A program made the position numbers and the translations under genes. The notes beneath the pieces were generated by a model. That model worked only from the letters and a program-made list of their open reading frames with translations, did no database searches and was not told the DNA's origin. A stretch of 62,500 nt of DNA from assembly GCA_905221605.1 (NCBI GenBank), contig CAJNDS010000767.1, forward strand, positions 1 through 62,500. Direction: 5' to 3'. Numbering within the stretch: position 1 is the stretch's first letter; every line of letters starts with the position of its first letter. Shown one piece after another: positions 33,119 through 43,197 of this stretch. The stretch comes from Symbiodinium natans (lineage: Eukaryota; Sar; Dinophyceae; Suessiales; Symbiodiniaceae).

Positions 33119-34240
33119 GGGTTGCACTGACGAGAACCTGCTTGGCGGTGGGGCCCAGGCTCCTCAGGCTCCTTTGCCAGGGGGGGGGCTCAAAGCGCGC
33201 AGAAGAAGAAGAAGAAGAAGAAGAAGAAGAAGAAGAAGAAGAAGAAGAAGAAGAAGAAGAAGAAGAAGAAGAAGAAGAAGAAGAAGAAGAAGAAGAAGAA
33301 GAAGAAGAAGAAGAAGAAGAAGAAGAAGACGAATAAGAAGAAGAAGACGAAGAAGCAGAAGAAAAAGAAGAAGCAGAAGAAGAAGAAGAAGGACAAGGAG
33401 AAGGACAAGGAGAAGGACAAGGGAGGAGGAGGAGGAGGAGGAGGAGGAGGAGGAGGAGGAGGAGGAGGAGGAGAAGAAGACAAGTTGCGGCGCTCAGCTT
33501 GCGCCGGGGGGGATGGGTAGGCGACCCCTTGAAACCCCATGAAAGAAAAAGAGCGATAGAGGCGCGCACAAATCCACATCTTGCCTGGAGTTGATGCTGG
33601 GCTGCCCGGGATGCCAGCACGTGAAAAACAGGTGTGCACGGGGTGGTGGGTACCTGAAACACGACCAAGACTCCCTCATCCTTCCCCGCCCATTGTGGGG
33701 TCAATGCCTATTTCTAGGAGTGATAGCACATCCGAGAGGTCCTCATGCACAAAAGTTGACTTCATGCCCCTGCTTTCTTGTGGACTTGCTTGCAGAGGCT
33801 GGGTAGCAAACGCAGCTAGCTCAAACACTGCCGGCGACACCGACGAACAGTGCTGCCAGAAGTCATGCAGGATGCATTCATGTGGTGGTGCCCCTTGGCC
33901 TGAGGACCTCACAGGGTTGTGGCTTAATTATTAGTGTGGCATTCAGGCATAGACAGGCATCACATATTTCGAGCTGTGCTTGCTCCCACGTTGGGCTCAT
34001 GCATTTTATGTGCCGCAAGCAAAAACCGTGCTGGCCAGAATGGCTCTTTGGTCAAAAAGCTGAACATGGACGACGCCCCTGGTGAGACGGATGAGGTTTG
34101 CTGCGAGCCGGCCGACTGCCAGGCGTGGCCACGCCAGTTCGGCGAAGCCAAGCAGGGTTGTGAACGGGTTCCCATCAATCAGGACTGTGCGAGGCCCAGC
34201 TTTGGACCTTTTGTGCAGGCGCTTGTGCAAGCCACGTAAG
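29575..34240 (+). CDS. Cysteine-rich repeat protein, at least nine exons
   Basis: Short + strand exons share one repeat: an acidic residue, CC, x2, T/S-C, x3-4, C, x2-3, G-W/Y. Examples: TCALWTCTNGYAANAAYA (29580-29640), DMCCDETCAHVPCNQGYK (29744-29797), TCELFSCPGNW (29938-29970), AECCKK (30285-30302), TCSSWTCPAGYAVPAS (30429-30476), a four-repeat exon 31067-31437 (ECCIATCAVYRCDASDGW to CSRYSCSSGWITNPDNSDK), DLCCTKTCRAFQCDSGLGW (31551-31607), CCIPSCSQHHC near 32853-32885, GWVANAASSNTAGDTDEQCC (about 33800-33860), and ETDEVCCEPADCQAW (34084-34128). Two junctions can be fixed: GC-AG introns 29843-29931 (DACC joined to EVTCELF) and 30303-30428 (ECCKK joined to TCSSW). Such tandem Cys repeats recur in dinoflagellate gene models, probably as disulfide-linked extracellular proteins. 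Ends, signal peptide and several junctions are unresolved, so a pseudogene remains possible. Confidence 0.65.
30676..30781 (+). repeat. GTGCGT-rich low complexity and poly-C run
   Basis: A (GTGCGT)-like run at 30684-30760 is followed by 14 or more C at 30766-30780. It lies in a presumed intron of the cysteine-rich gene. Confidence 0.9.
33084..33117 (+). repeat. (GA)n microsatellite
   Basis: About 17 GA dinucleotides in a presumed intron of the cysteine-rich gene. Confidence 0.95.
33201..33476 (+). repeat. (GAA)n then (GGA)n compound microsatellite
   Basis: About 130 nt of nearly pure GAA is followed by imperfect GAA/GCAGAA/GGACAAGGAGAA units and then a pure GGA run (33422-33472). It gives long poly-Glu/Arg frames on the + strand and poly-Ser/Phe/Leu frames on the - strand, none of which should be taken as genes. 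Purine-rich tracts of this length can form triplex DNA. Confidence 0.95.
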
Positions 34241-34955
34241 CTTGTGTGAGTCACGCCTTTCTTTAAATTTTTCAGCCGAGGCAATGACATGTACGAGAAA
34301 TCTACGGCAGAAGATGGCTCTGTGGCTCTTACTCGATGTGGATATCTGTACCAAGGAGGCCAAGTGTTTCGATGCGGCTCGCTGGAGCAGTCCAAGCTGA
34401 GCTGCGGGCGCTAATTTCCAGCCGAACTCCTGCCAGACGCAAAAACTCGGAAAAGGGCTTTGTGCTTTCACACTCAGAAGGCATATCAACCAATGCGTGC
34501 GAAGTGTGTGCGTGTGTGTTTTCGCAGGGAAACTCGCGCGACGATATGGTGCTGACAATAAGACAGCAGAAGCCACAAACTTTGACAGGCAATCGCAAAA
34601 CTTAGTGAATCACACGTTTACCTCACCACGTACGAGCCAGAGTGAGCTTTCTTAATGGATTGAATTAAAAGAAAGAAGAGCGAGGGAAATGCTACCTAGT
34701 AAGACCATGAGGATGAAAAGCTCCAAAAGGCGTGTGACATCAAGGAATCTTCTAATCTAGTCATCTTTGCACATATTTCCTTGTGCATGTGGTCATGTCA
34801 TGAAAATAAATAGCACCTTGGCTCCTGGTTCTCACTTGAATTCTTGTGCGCTACCTTACAAAACTCGCATGAAACATGGCGGGAAAGCAAAGGCCGTGCC
34901 CGTTGATTTGTTCTGTCGTGTGGCAGATCTAAGTGTGGCTACCCAGCCGACCGGT
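34241..34955. other. Spacer, nothing recognised
   Basis: Short unmatched ORFs only. Confidence 0.5.
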
Positions 34956-34956
34956 A

Positions 34957-35297
34957 CAAGCGGGTAGGTTAAGTCGCATCTTCTGGTGCAAAGTCGTATC
35001 TCGGGCGCGTGCACAGTGGGGATTCACGAGTCCAAGATTGGAGAACCCACTTGCAACCCCCAAGCAGAAACCCCATTCACGCTGACAAAAATGTGCTCCC
35101 CTCCCAGGCGTGCGGTGACAAGTGCGTATTTTGCATGTGTGTCGAGGGCATGTGCGTGCGGCGCGTGCACATTGGGGGAAAGGCTTCAACATATGTCTCT
35201 GTGATGCGACTTTACGCGGGGTGATGTGACTTCGCTCGCAGCCTCACTGGGGAGATGTGACTTCACACGCGAAGATGTGAGTTAACCTACCCGCTTG
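34957..35297. mobile_element. MITE-like element with terminal inverted repeats
   Basis: The left end CAAGCGGGTAGGTTAAGTCG (34957-34976) is matched by the reverse complement of the right end around 35267-35297, which ends in TTAACCTACCCGCTTG. About 27 of the outer 31 bases agree, and weaker complementarity (GTC.CATCTTC...AAGTC.TATCTC) continues inward for about 30 more. Both ends are flanked by TA (34955-34956 and 35298-35299), a likely target duplication of the kind made by Tc1/mariner-type transposases. The 341-bp interior has no coding capacity, so it would move only with a transposase supplied elsewhere. Confidence 0.65.
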
Positions 35298-35668
35298 TAT
35301 AGTCTTCCAAGGTGCTCCGTGCAATCGCGTCTGCCAGGGATCGAAGAGCATCGAAGAGCCTCGGAGGGCATCGAAGAGCATCGATGACCCATCATGCCTA
35401 AATGCTAATCCTTTGACGACCGTCACGTGCAGTAAGCTGGCCTAGCCAAACAGGATTGTGTAAATACATTCGTGGATGTGGTGTGCCTGCTCAGCAGTGC
35501 GCTGATTGCTCGTGACATGCTAGTGCAGCATTTTACTTCCGCGTGCGGCTGCTTTACGCAGCAAGGGGCGTGCGGAAGACCAGGTGCGTAAGGGACCCCA
35601 GGCCTGGGGCTACGGGCGTGAAAAGCGAGGTGTCTCACATCGGCTCTGTTGCTCTGTAAACAGTTGCT

Positions 35669-35737
35669 CTAGGGTTAGGGTTTAGGGTTTAGGGTTTAGG
35701 GTTTAGGGTTTAGGGTTTAGGGTTTAGGGTTTAGGGA
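35669..35737 (+). repeat. Interstitial TTTAGGG telomeric array
   Basis: About nine tandem copies of TTTAGGG, nearly perfect, far from any visible chromosome end. TTTAGGG is the plant-type telomeric repeat also reported for dinoflagellates. Confidence 0.93.
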
Positions 35738-36256
35738 TCTCCACCCGGCGCGTTGCACCGGCGTAATGGCGCAAGGCCGTTTCGCACATTCATCCCACTT
35801 GCGATGGCGTGTTCCTTTGCTCATCCTTGCTCACTAAGTTACAATTATTATTGGTTTCTGTGACTAACAACTCCAGACATTCAGACTCAGCCCCAGGTTG
35901 AGCATTAACAGGAGCTGGAGAGGTGACTTGTAAAGTTGGGTCTCGAGGGTTTGTAAGGGTTCTTTTTGGTGAACTATCTCAAGGATATGGAGAACAGTGA
36001 AATAGTCGAGGTTTTGTTACGGTATCGTGGGTCGGTATGCTTTCGTGGGTAGTCTTTCGAAAGAATATGTGCCGCCGAGAAAGCACACGGCTCGAAACAT
36101 GTACAGTGGAAACCAAGGGTTATTGAACAAGCCTTCGCATCTGCATCCGAACCGCGATGAACTCAGGCTTTGGTGCCCGCAGCTTCGGATGATGTGCACG
36201 TCTAGTTCGGTGGCCACAGAAGTTCAGAGTGGCCGAGGTTGCTTTGGGTCCTCGTC
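35738..36256. other. Region upstream of the PP2C gene
   Basis: No coding motif was recognised. It precedes the probable PP2C start at 36257 and would hold its leader and promoter, but no TATA-like or other element stands out. Confidence 0.4.
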
Positions 36257-36905
36257 ATGGGACAAGGCCTCCCCAAGGCGGTGACCTCCATAGTGTTGGA
36301 GAAAGATGCTGATGCCTTGGCGCAGCACTGGAGCTCACACCGCAACTTGTTCAAGTCGAGCACCATGCTGGGCCTCAGGCCGGGCCTCTATTCCAGGTGG
36401 GCGTTGCTGAGATGAACGGGTGGAGGCCCACAATGGAGGACATGTGCGCAGTTAATTTCCTGCACAGCTGCGGGCTGATAGATGAAACTACGGAACTCCT
36501 CGGGTTAGACAAATGCAGCACTGCAGGATGCACACGTGTCTGTGATGTGCCTTGGCTGAAATACCTCTTCACTCGTGTCAAACTTGTCTGCATTCTGACA
36601 TGTTCTGATGCGAGGCAGGACACATGGGGTGGCTTGGCTTCCTCAAAGACAGGTAGTGCAACTGGACGGCCTGAGATGGTGATGAGCCTGATTGCATCAG
36701 GCTTCTTTGGTGTTTTCGATGGCCACGGCGGGCAGCAGTGCTCTTCATTTGTAGCGAAGCGGCTTACGGAGGACTCCCTGTTGCTGCGTTTATCTCCGTT
36801 TGGACAATGCCCACATGCTCCGCCGATCTAGCAGGAGCTCAGATCGCAATCCTTGCCTGCCGATGATGCAGCGGTCAAGTCGCTGATGCTGCGAACGGCC
36901 CTTAC
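36257..36905 (+). CDS. PP2C-type protein phosphatase, 5' half (split gene)
   Basis: ATG 36257 starts MGQGLPKAVTSIVLEKDADA, which resembles the short N-terminus before the PP2C domain in protist phosphatases. After an intron ending AG at 36396, VGVAEMNGWRPTMEDMCAV carries the RPTMED motif, whose Glu/Asp helps bind metal. An exon from about 36701 reads GFFGVFDGHGGQQCSSFVAKRL with the DGHGG metal-binding motif. A further exon near 36836-36890 reads ELRSQSLPADDAAVKSLMLR. PP2C enzymes are Mg/Mn-dependent Ser/Thr phosphatases. This half has only the N-terminal motifs. The missing C-terminal ones occur at 41002-42276 beyond the SDR-MetX gene, so I read the two as one gene. The exon expected to carry the GST motif was not found; a weak candidate is near 37650-37680. 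Confidence 0.75.
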
Positions 36906-37017
36906 TGAGCCTTGCTGTACCTGCCAGCTGCATCTGAGTTTCTTGTCGTCAGAGTGGTAACTCGCGACGTTTCTTGACTCGACTTCCCGCGTTTTCTCGG
37001 TGGATGAGTTGTTGGGT

Positions 37018-37075
37018 GGCGGCGGGCGGGCGGGCGGGCGGGCGGGCGGGGCGGGTGGGTGGGTGGGTGGGTGGG
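37018..37075 (+). repeat. (GGGC)n / (GGGT)n tetranucleotide repeat
   Basis: About seven GGCG units followed by five GGGT units. The G runs are suited to G-quadruplex formation. It lies in a presumed intron of the PP2C gene. Confidence 0.95.
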
Positions 37076-37241
37076 TACGAGTGCCCTTCAAAGGACGAAC
37101 ATCATGAATCAAGGAAGACACAGTAAACCCCTCGTTCTTGGACATTTGTTCGATGCTTGACTGCTCGGACTCTGCGTTTAACAAGAAGTGATCATGAGCA
37201 TCATCAGAGCATCATCGACATCGCCACCGCCAGCAGCACCT

Positions 37242-37310
37242 AGCAGCAGCAGCAGCACCTAGCAGCATCATCATCATCATCATCATCTTCTTCTTCTTCT
37301 TCTTCTTCAC
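37242..37310 (+). repeat. CAG / ATC / TTC trinucleotide repeats
   Basis: Short AGC runs are followed by (ATC)7 and (TTC)7. Not part of a recognised exon. Confidence 0.93.
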
Positions 37311-37831
37311 CCTCTTCCTCATTCTTCAGAGAGGAGCCACTGGAAGCCCTTGGCCCGACAGCGACACAAAGCATACACAAAGAATCCGAATGCTGCGCCG
37401 CTGAGGAATAGACCAAGAGTTCTTGGATGCGAAACAGGCCGAACGGTCTTGAGTGGGCAGTGCGTCAAGTCACATCTTGCCATTCGCGACTTGCATTGTA
37501 ATGCAAGTTTGACCTGCAACCTCACACGACCTGACAGCCCAGCGGGTCAACCGGGACCTTTGCATTTGTGGTACCATCTGCCGAGCACATTACGCTTAGA
37601 GCCGGGCTCCTGAAGGGCGACCTTTGAGTCTTTTGCTTGATTTGTGCAACTGTGTTCGGGTGCCACTGTTTGCCGAAGGTGTTGGGGAACTCGGGCGACA
37701 ATAGTAGTTAGTAGCTGCGTAGCTTCAAGAGATTATGCTGCGAATTGCTTCGCACAAGTTTCACAGAAGTGGCTGACTTCGACCATCTTCGACCTGCAGT
37801 GCTCAAGAAGTGGTTCGAGCTGTATGCCGCC

Positions 37832-40597
37832 ATGGCAAGCGAGGCCGTTCTAGTCACTGGGGCTTCTGGCCGATTGGGAAGTCAGATTGTCTCGCGTCTT
37901 GTGGCTGCCGGCCTGACTGTTGTGGCAACAGACCGCGTAAGCCCTTCAGACAAGCTCAAGTTGTGGGGGGCCAGAGCAGGCGAGGTCACCTTTGTCCAAG
38001 CTGACTTATGTGATGCAGCTGCCATGCAACAACTCGCTTCAAAGGTAACTTCGATCGTTCATGTCGGTGCCATCCCAGGCCCTTCCAAGCACCCACCGCC
38101 TCGAGTCAATCCAATAGAAGATGCCCCCATTGGGCTTGAGGATGAGCCTGGCATTGAACTGATGAGACAAAATTTGCTTGGAACTAGCACGCTCTTTGAG
38201 GCTATTGCCTCTCAACCTGCGAGCAGACGGGTGGTGTTCTCGTCTTCCTTGTTTGCCATGGGTTGGTCTCATGAGCCTTCCGCATTCATGCCTGACCATT
38301 TGCCATTGGACGAAGAGCATGTGCCAGAGCCCTTAGAACACTACGGTCTGAGCAAGTGCTTTTGCGAAGACTTGGCTGCAATGCTTGTCCGGGCTCCGGG
38401 AGTGGAGCCTACAGGCAAGGGTTTGGAAGATGGCCGGCCGAGCAAAAGGCAGAGGCGTCGTGGGGAGCTTTCGTTCATATCCTTGCGGTTCTCCAACATC
38501 ATTAAGGCAGAGAAGTGGGGTGACTTGCCCATGAAGTTACCACAGCGTGCAGTGACCCCTTTGATGTGGGCGTACTGTCACGAGCATGATGTGGTAGAAG
38601 CGCACGTCAAAGCTCTGCTTCTGCCTTCGGGCCAACTGCCGTCCAAGCATCTCAGCTGTAAAGAGTCTAGGGCCTGAGGGCTGAATGGCCATCAAGTTCT
38701 TGCCCAACTCGATCGCACCTCAGTGCTCTTACATGTTGAATGGAGGGAGAGGGAGAGACATGGCGAGAGAGAGAGAGGTGCGAGACCTTCCTCATCGTGG
38801 CTCCTGACACCCGCTACGATGTGCCAACAGTGTCTCGCTTTTTACACATGAGGAAGACATTTCTGCTGCATTCCCAAGTCAGCGATGTAGCGGAAACATT
38901 CGTGCTCAGGTGGACTTGTTCGGGCACCATTTCAAGCACACGGGCTGCTCGCTGCCTGGCGAGTCAAATCTATTTGGCTTTGCTTCGATCATCAACAACA
39001 GGAAAGCAGAAAAACTTCTGGGACTGACCTTCAGATCCTTTCGGTCACCAGGACCTGAACATGCTCTGCCAGATGGCGCGAGAATTTTTGAGGCCCCTGT
39101 ATCCTTTCGCCTTCGGACAGGCGTTGATGCATCCGGGCTGCGCCTTGTGTACAAGATGTACGGAGTGTTGAATGCAGACAAATCCAACTGCATCTTGCAT
39201 CCTACTTCTTTCGATGCCACCCACCCAGAGTTGGAATTCAACATTGGGCCGGGGAAGACGCTAGACACAAGCAAGTACTGTGTTATCATCGTCAACCTTC
39301 TGGGGAATGGCCTTTCTACCTCACCTTGCTCCCGCTTGGGCCGTGCTCACGAGAACTTTCCGCAAGAAGGAACGACAGTTTGTGACAACGTGCGTCTGCA
39401 GGCACTGCTGTTGGAGTCGCTTGGGGTGACCAACCTTACTTTAGTCTACGGCTACTCGATGGGAGCAATGCAGGCCTTACACTGGGCCGCCATGTTCCCG
39501 AGTCGAGTCAAGAGAGTTGCGGCAGTTTGTGGGTCTGCTCAGCCAAGCGACTTCAACATCACATTCCTTGATAGTTTAGAAGCAGCCCTGCTGGCAGACT
39601 CTAGTTGCAAGGTAGATGAGCCCCTGGGCATGAGATTGCATGGTTCATGTCGACGTGGCCTTAAAGCTTTTGCACGCATTTATGCTGGCTGGGGAGTCTC
39701 GCGGGAGTTCTACAAGCAGGAAATCTGGCGCACGACATCAAGGGATGGGAAGCCCTTCTGCAGCAGAGAAGATTTCGTTTCTCGCTCATACGACGGAGGT
39801 TTTGCAAATGCGAGTCCACTGAACCTCTTGGCACAAATCCATACATGGAGGCCTGCGCCAGTCTTTCTGCAGCTAGATCAGATGCTTAAAATCGGGCCGA
39901 GCAAGCATGCAGCAGGCTCATGCAGGTTTAGATTTTGCGACGTATGGTGACAGAAACCATTTGTTTTGGTCATGGTTGTCGAGTTATGAATCATTTCGAA
40001 GAGCTTTGGCAAAACCGTGTACATGTGAGCCACGTGTGGGGGTGTATGACATGACACATGAGTCAGACGCCTCCCTTCCAGGCGTGGAGACATCTGCGAA
40101 GCGCATGGCATGCCAAGCCGGTCCTCTTTGAAAGAAGTTTTGGGCCGTATCACGGCAAGGCCAAGTCCTCTGACGCTGTTCCAGTACAACTACAGTTTGT
40201 ACAGCAGTCTAGCCGATATTCCAGTGACATTGCCAGTATCACGCGTGTTGAACCTGAACCTTGTGGCGCAGGGTTGTGCTTATGCCATGCAGTACGGACA
40301 GCTACTTCAATGCAGCAGATATTGTATCTCGGCTGCAATCAATTCGCGAGTGCTTGTGAGGCTGATGAAGAATTGAGTCGAGCCTGAGGAGCAAGAGGGG
40401 AAGCTGATACCCAATTGCCGCTTTGTGCCGATCAAGTCTCTTTGGGGACATCGGGCTGGCGACCCCCATCGCCCTGGGCAGCAGGCACGTGTCCTGAGTT
40501 TTGTTGACAAAAGCATCACAAGCAACCCCATCAGGGCGATGCTGACTTCATCCGCAAGCAAGTCTGGGATCTGCTTGATGGGACTGAAGCAGACTGA
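37832..40597 (+). CDS. Fusion of extended SDR and MetX-type alpha/beta hydrolase
   Basis: Exon 1 (ATG 37832 to about 38610-38677) is an extended SDR: LVTGASGRLGSQIVSRL (NAD binding), then FSSSLFAMGW and YGLSK (Tyr codon 38342). A short exon (about 38787-38829) reads ETFLIVAPDTRYDVPT, and a GT-AG intron (38830-38909) joins it to VDLFGHHF, LPGE and NNRKAEKLLG, the normal SDR end. Without a stop the frame enters a homoserine O-acetyltransferase-like hydrolase: LRLVYKMYGVLNA, then GYSMGAMQALHWA (nucleophile Ser codon 39456) and GLKAFARIYAGWG. Introns 39851-40081 (GC-AG), 40160-40271 (GC-AG), 40324-40388 (GT-AG) and 40485-40534 (GC-AG) restore HTWRRGD, VLMPCSTDSYF (Asp 40297), IPNCRFVPIKSLWGHRAG (His 40449) and DADFIRKQVWDLLDG, ending at stop 40595-40597. 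All triad residues are present. Substrates are unknown. The exact exon 1 to 2 junction is unresolved. Confidence 0.83.
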
Positions 40598-41001
40598 GTT
40601 GGCCTGTGGTTCGTTCGTTCCTGTCGGACACTGCAGCGCAGAAAACTCCATACGGACAGACCAAAGGTGTCTGAAGGTCAGGGAGATGTCCTGTGCCCGA
40701 GCCCTCCAGGTCATGCGACGCAGCAAAACGACAACCTAGTATGTGCAGTTTGCGCTTACGAGTTCAGAACTTTGTCCAATTTTCTATAGGGCTCCCCACC
40801 CTGATGAGGAGTCCCAGCGAGCACTCCCATAAAGTCGAACATTCCCACAAATAATTGTTCAACCAGTAGTGCAGCCTTCAGCAGCTCGACCACTTGACGA
40901 CTTTTGAGAGCACGCCCTCGGCGCCTGCGTTGCAACACGCCCGCCACTCCTGCTTCCATCAGTCTTTGCTGCCACATTCTCGCGACGGTCTCGCGACTGA
41001 G

Positions 41002-42276
41002 GTTGGCAATATTGGAGACAGTCGAGTCTTGCTGGGGAGGGCAGATGGCTCCATGGTAGAAGGTGTGCTTCTTATCCTACTCGTTGTGGAAGTGGAGCGA
41101 CAGCTGCCGCGGACGTTTGCCAGCAAGAACTTGCTGTGGCTCAGGTCCTGGCACTGACGGTGCGCTAACCACGGATCATAAGCCCGACAATAAGGTCAGG
41201 GACTGAACGGTGCAAAAAATTGAGTTGCCGTGCACCTGGCCGAACCCAGGTGGAAGAGGAAAGGATAGCGCGCACCGGCGGAACCGTCATGAGCCAAGTT
41301 CCGCACACCGCCACACTCTGCGTGCGTGCTGTCCTGCGCAACCCAGTATGCGTATCCTGGCGCCAGGTGCAGACCATCATGGGCGTCGCACGAGTGAATG
41401 GTGATTTGGCTGTGAGCCGAGCCTTTGGCGATGCGCAACACAAGCAGACTGGTGGCCCGGCACAGGACAAGATGTGCTGGTTTGGGGGTGAAGAATTGAA
41501 AAAAGCCTTGGTGAGTTGCAGGAAGACCATCCTGTTTCAGTGCTGACCCCGGCGTTCGCCTACTGAAGGCTGCGGCTGATCTTCAAGTCGATAGGCTGAT
41601 TGTAAATCGTTCTGAGGCTGAGCCGGAGTTCACAACCATAACTTGCGACCCTTCTGACTTTCTCCTTCTGGTTTGCGAGCACTCCTCAGCGAACTTCCTG
41701 CTGTGCAATGGGATGTTGTGGGAATTTGGGTGATGTTGCCTGAATCTGCGCTCTATCAATCCGGCCCTCTGCGAGGATGGAATATCCGAGGGCAGCTTTC
41801 CAAACAGAGATGTCGTTGAAAGCTAAGGCAATCTGGACGCTTTGTGCAGGAAAGACCTTTGAAGTACTGAGGTGCGGTTGGCAGCACAAGAGCTACAGTC
41901 CAAAGACCCGGAGCAGGCGGGCCGATGTAGGACTGAGGATTCAAAGGCAAAAACAAGCATTGCTCGGTGAGCGCATGCATGCGCAAGTCCTTTGTTTTTA
42001 CCATTTGTGCCTTGAACAGGCAGCTGCGGCTGTGTGCCGCAAAGCACTCGAGTCTGGCTCCATGGACCTTTGCAATTCACTCGCTGGCTTCTGCATCGGG
42101 TCATGTTGAGAGAGATTTGTGGCACTGGGGCGCTTTGAATTTGGCTGCAAGCCAAGCAACATTGATCATCCAGTGCGTGCCTGGAGGACAACCTTTCGTG
42201 CATGATCGTGCTGCTGCGAGGATGCGAACAGGCGGCAAAGAGCGCAAAGAAGGACGGAAAAGCTGTGTTTAGATAA
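41002..42276 (+). CDS. PP2C-type protein phosphatase, 3' half (split gene)
   Basis: Exons join into the C-terminal PP2C motifs. 41002-41062 VGNIGDSRVLLGRADG; intron to 41144; 41145-41194 PGTDGALTTDHKPDNK; intron to 41249; 41250-41297 VEEERIARTGGTV; intron to 41366; 41367-41465 GVARVNGDLAVSRAFGD; GA-AG intron to 41521; 41522-41539 EDHPVS; intron to 41616; 41617-41676 AEPEFTTITCDPSDFLLLVC; GA-AG intron to 41775; 41776 onward DGISEGSFPNRDVVE; a junction I could not fix; 42020-42064 AAAVCRKALESGSM; GA-AG intron 42065-42186; 42187-42276 DNLSCMIVLLRG and a basic tail, stop 42274-42276. GDSR, DHKP, GDLAVSRAFGD, the Asp of VC-DG and DN are the standard motifs XI-side and metal-site residues, all kept. 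The domain appears functional. It has no start of its own and complements the 5' half at 36257-36905. Confidence 0.85.
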
Positions 42277-42389
42277 AGCACCAGAGTGGTCACCGAATTT
42301 TATTGGCGAGTGTTGCATGCAGGTTCATTCTGACACGTTTGCGATATGCGTGTCCACCTTGGACCTGCAAGATGCAGAAGCACTGAGCT

Positions 42390-43197
42390 TTGCTCCAGGA
42401 GTTGTGGCCAGGACCGTTCAGTGAGCCGACTCATGGCGCGTTTCGGAAGGCAGACCGGTCAGCGAACGGAGCCCTGCTCACAGCTCATGTTGCAAGCTTA
42501 TTGCAGGCTTATGCGGCGATGGCAGCGAAGGCAGGGTTTTCCCTTGAAGCTGCGGTCGAGAACTCAGAGACTTTGAGGCAAGGGGACTTACATCCATAGA
42601 ATTGTCCAGAAGCAGAAGTGGTTCTGAGATGTAAGTTGGACACGCTCGGTTGCTGCGGAACTTGATGAGGTGGAGCGGAGATACACCATGGCTTCGCAAC
42701 AGGCAAAGGAGTTAAGCTCGAATGCCAGCCAGAAACAGCAGGACAATTGCCAGGGCAGGTGTTGAATCAGGTATGAACCAGTCTTCCAGCTGTCGGTGAC
42801 CTCTGGGGTCGTGAGTCAAGGATGCAGCAAACGAGAAGGACAAAGAACCCAAGAGCCGGACAGAGGCCATGGTTTATCACGGGCATTGTAAGAGGCGTAA
42901 GAGTCGTAGAAAAGTCGTAAGAGCATCAAGAAGTTGCCATCGGAGTCTTTGGCCACGCTGCTCTGGACTACGCGGAACGGCTTGGAACAGGATAGCCAGG
43001 AGTCACCTGGCATCACCTGCCTGCCCACATTAGAAGCGCGGACATGCCGCATCAAAATGCAGGATCCCGCTCTCGCAGACTTACGCACTGAGCTGATGCA
43101 GTTTGACACTGGCCCGCCTAGCGCGCTTGCTGAAGGAAGCTCTGCCGCAGAGTTTGGGATGCCAGCTGTCTTTTTGGGGTATGCAGTAGACCACTAG
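42390..43197 (+). CDS. Possible exons of an unrecognised gene
   Basis: Two coding-like stretches: AHVASLLQAYAAMAAKAGFS near 42482-42541 followed by LEAAVENSETLRQG, and DPALADLRTELMQFDTGPPS near 43064-43123. Composition is helical and low in rare residues, unlike the surrounding shadow frames, but no family is recognised and no splice chain could be built. Confidence 0.25.

Noticed and set aside
33003-33704. Poly-Arg/Glu, poly-Ser and poly-Phe ORFs on both strands
   Set aside because: They are direct translations of the GAA/GGA microsatellite.
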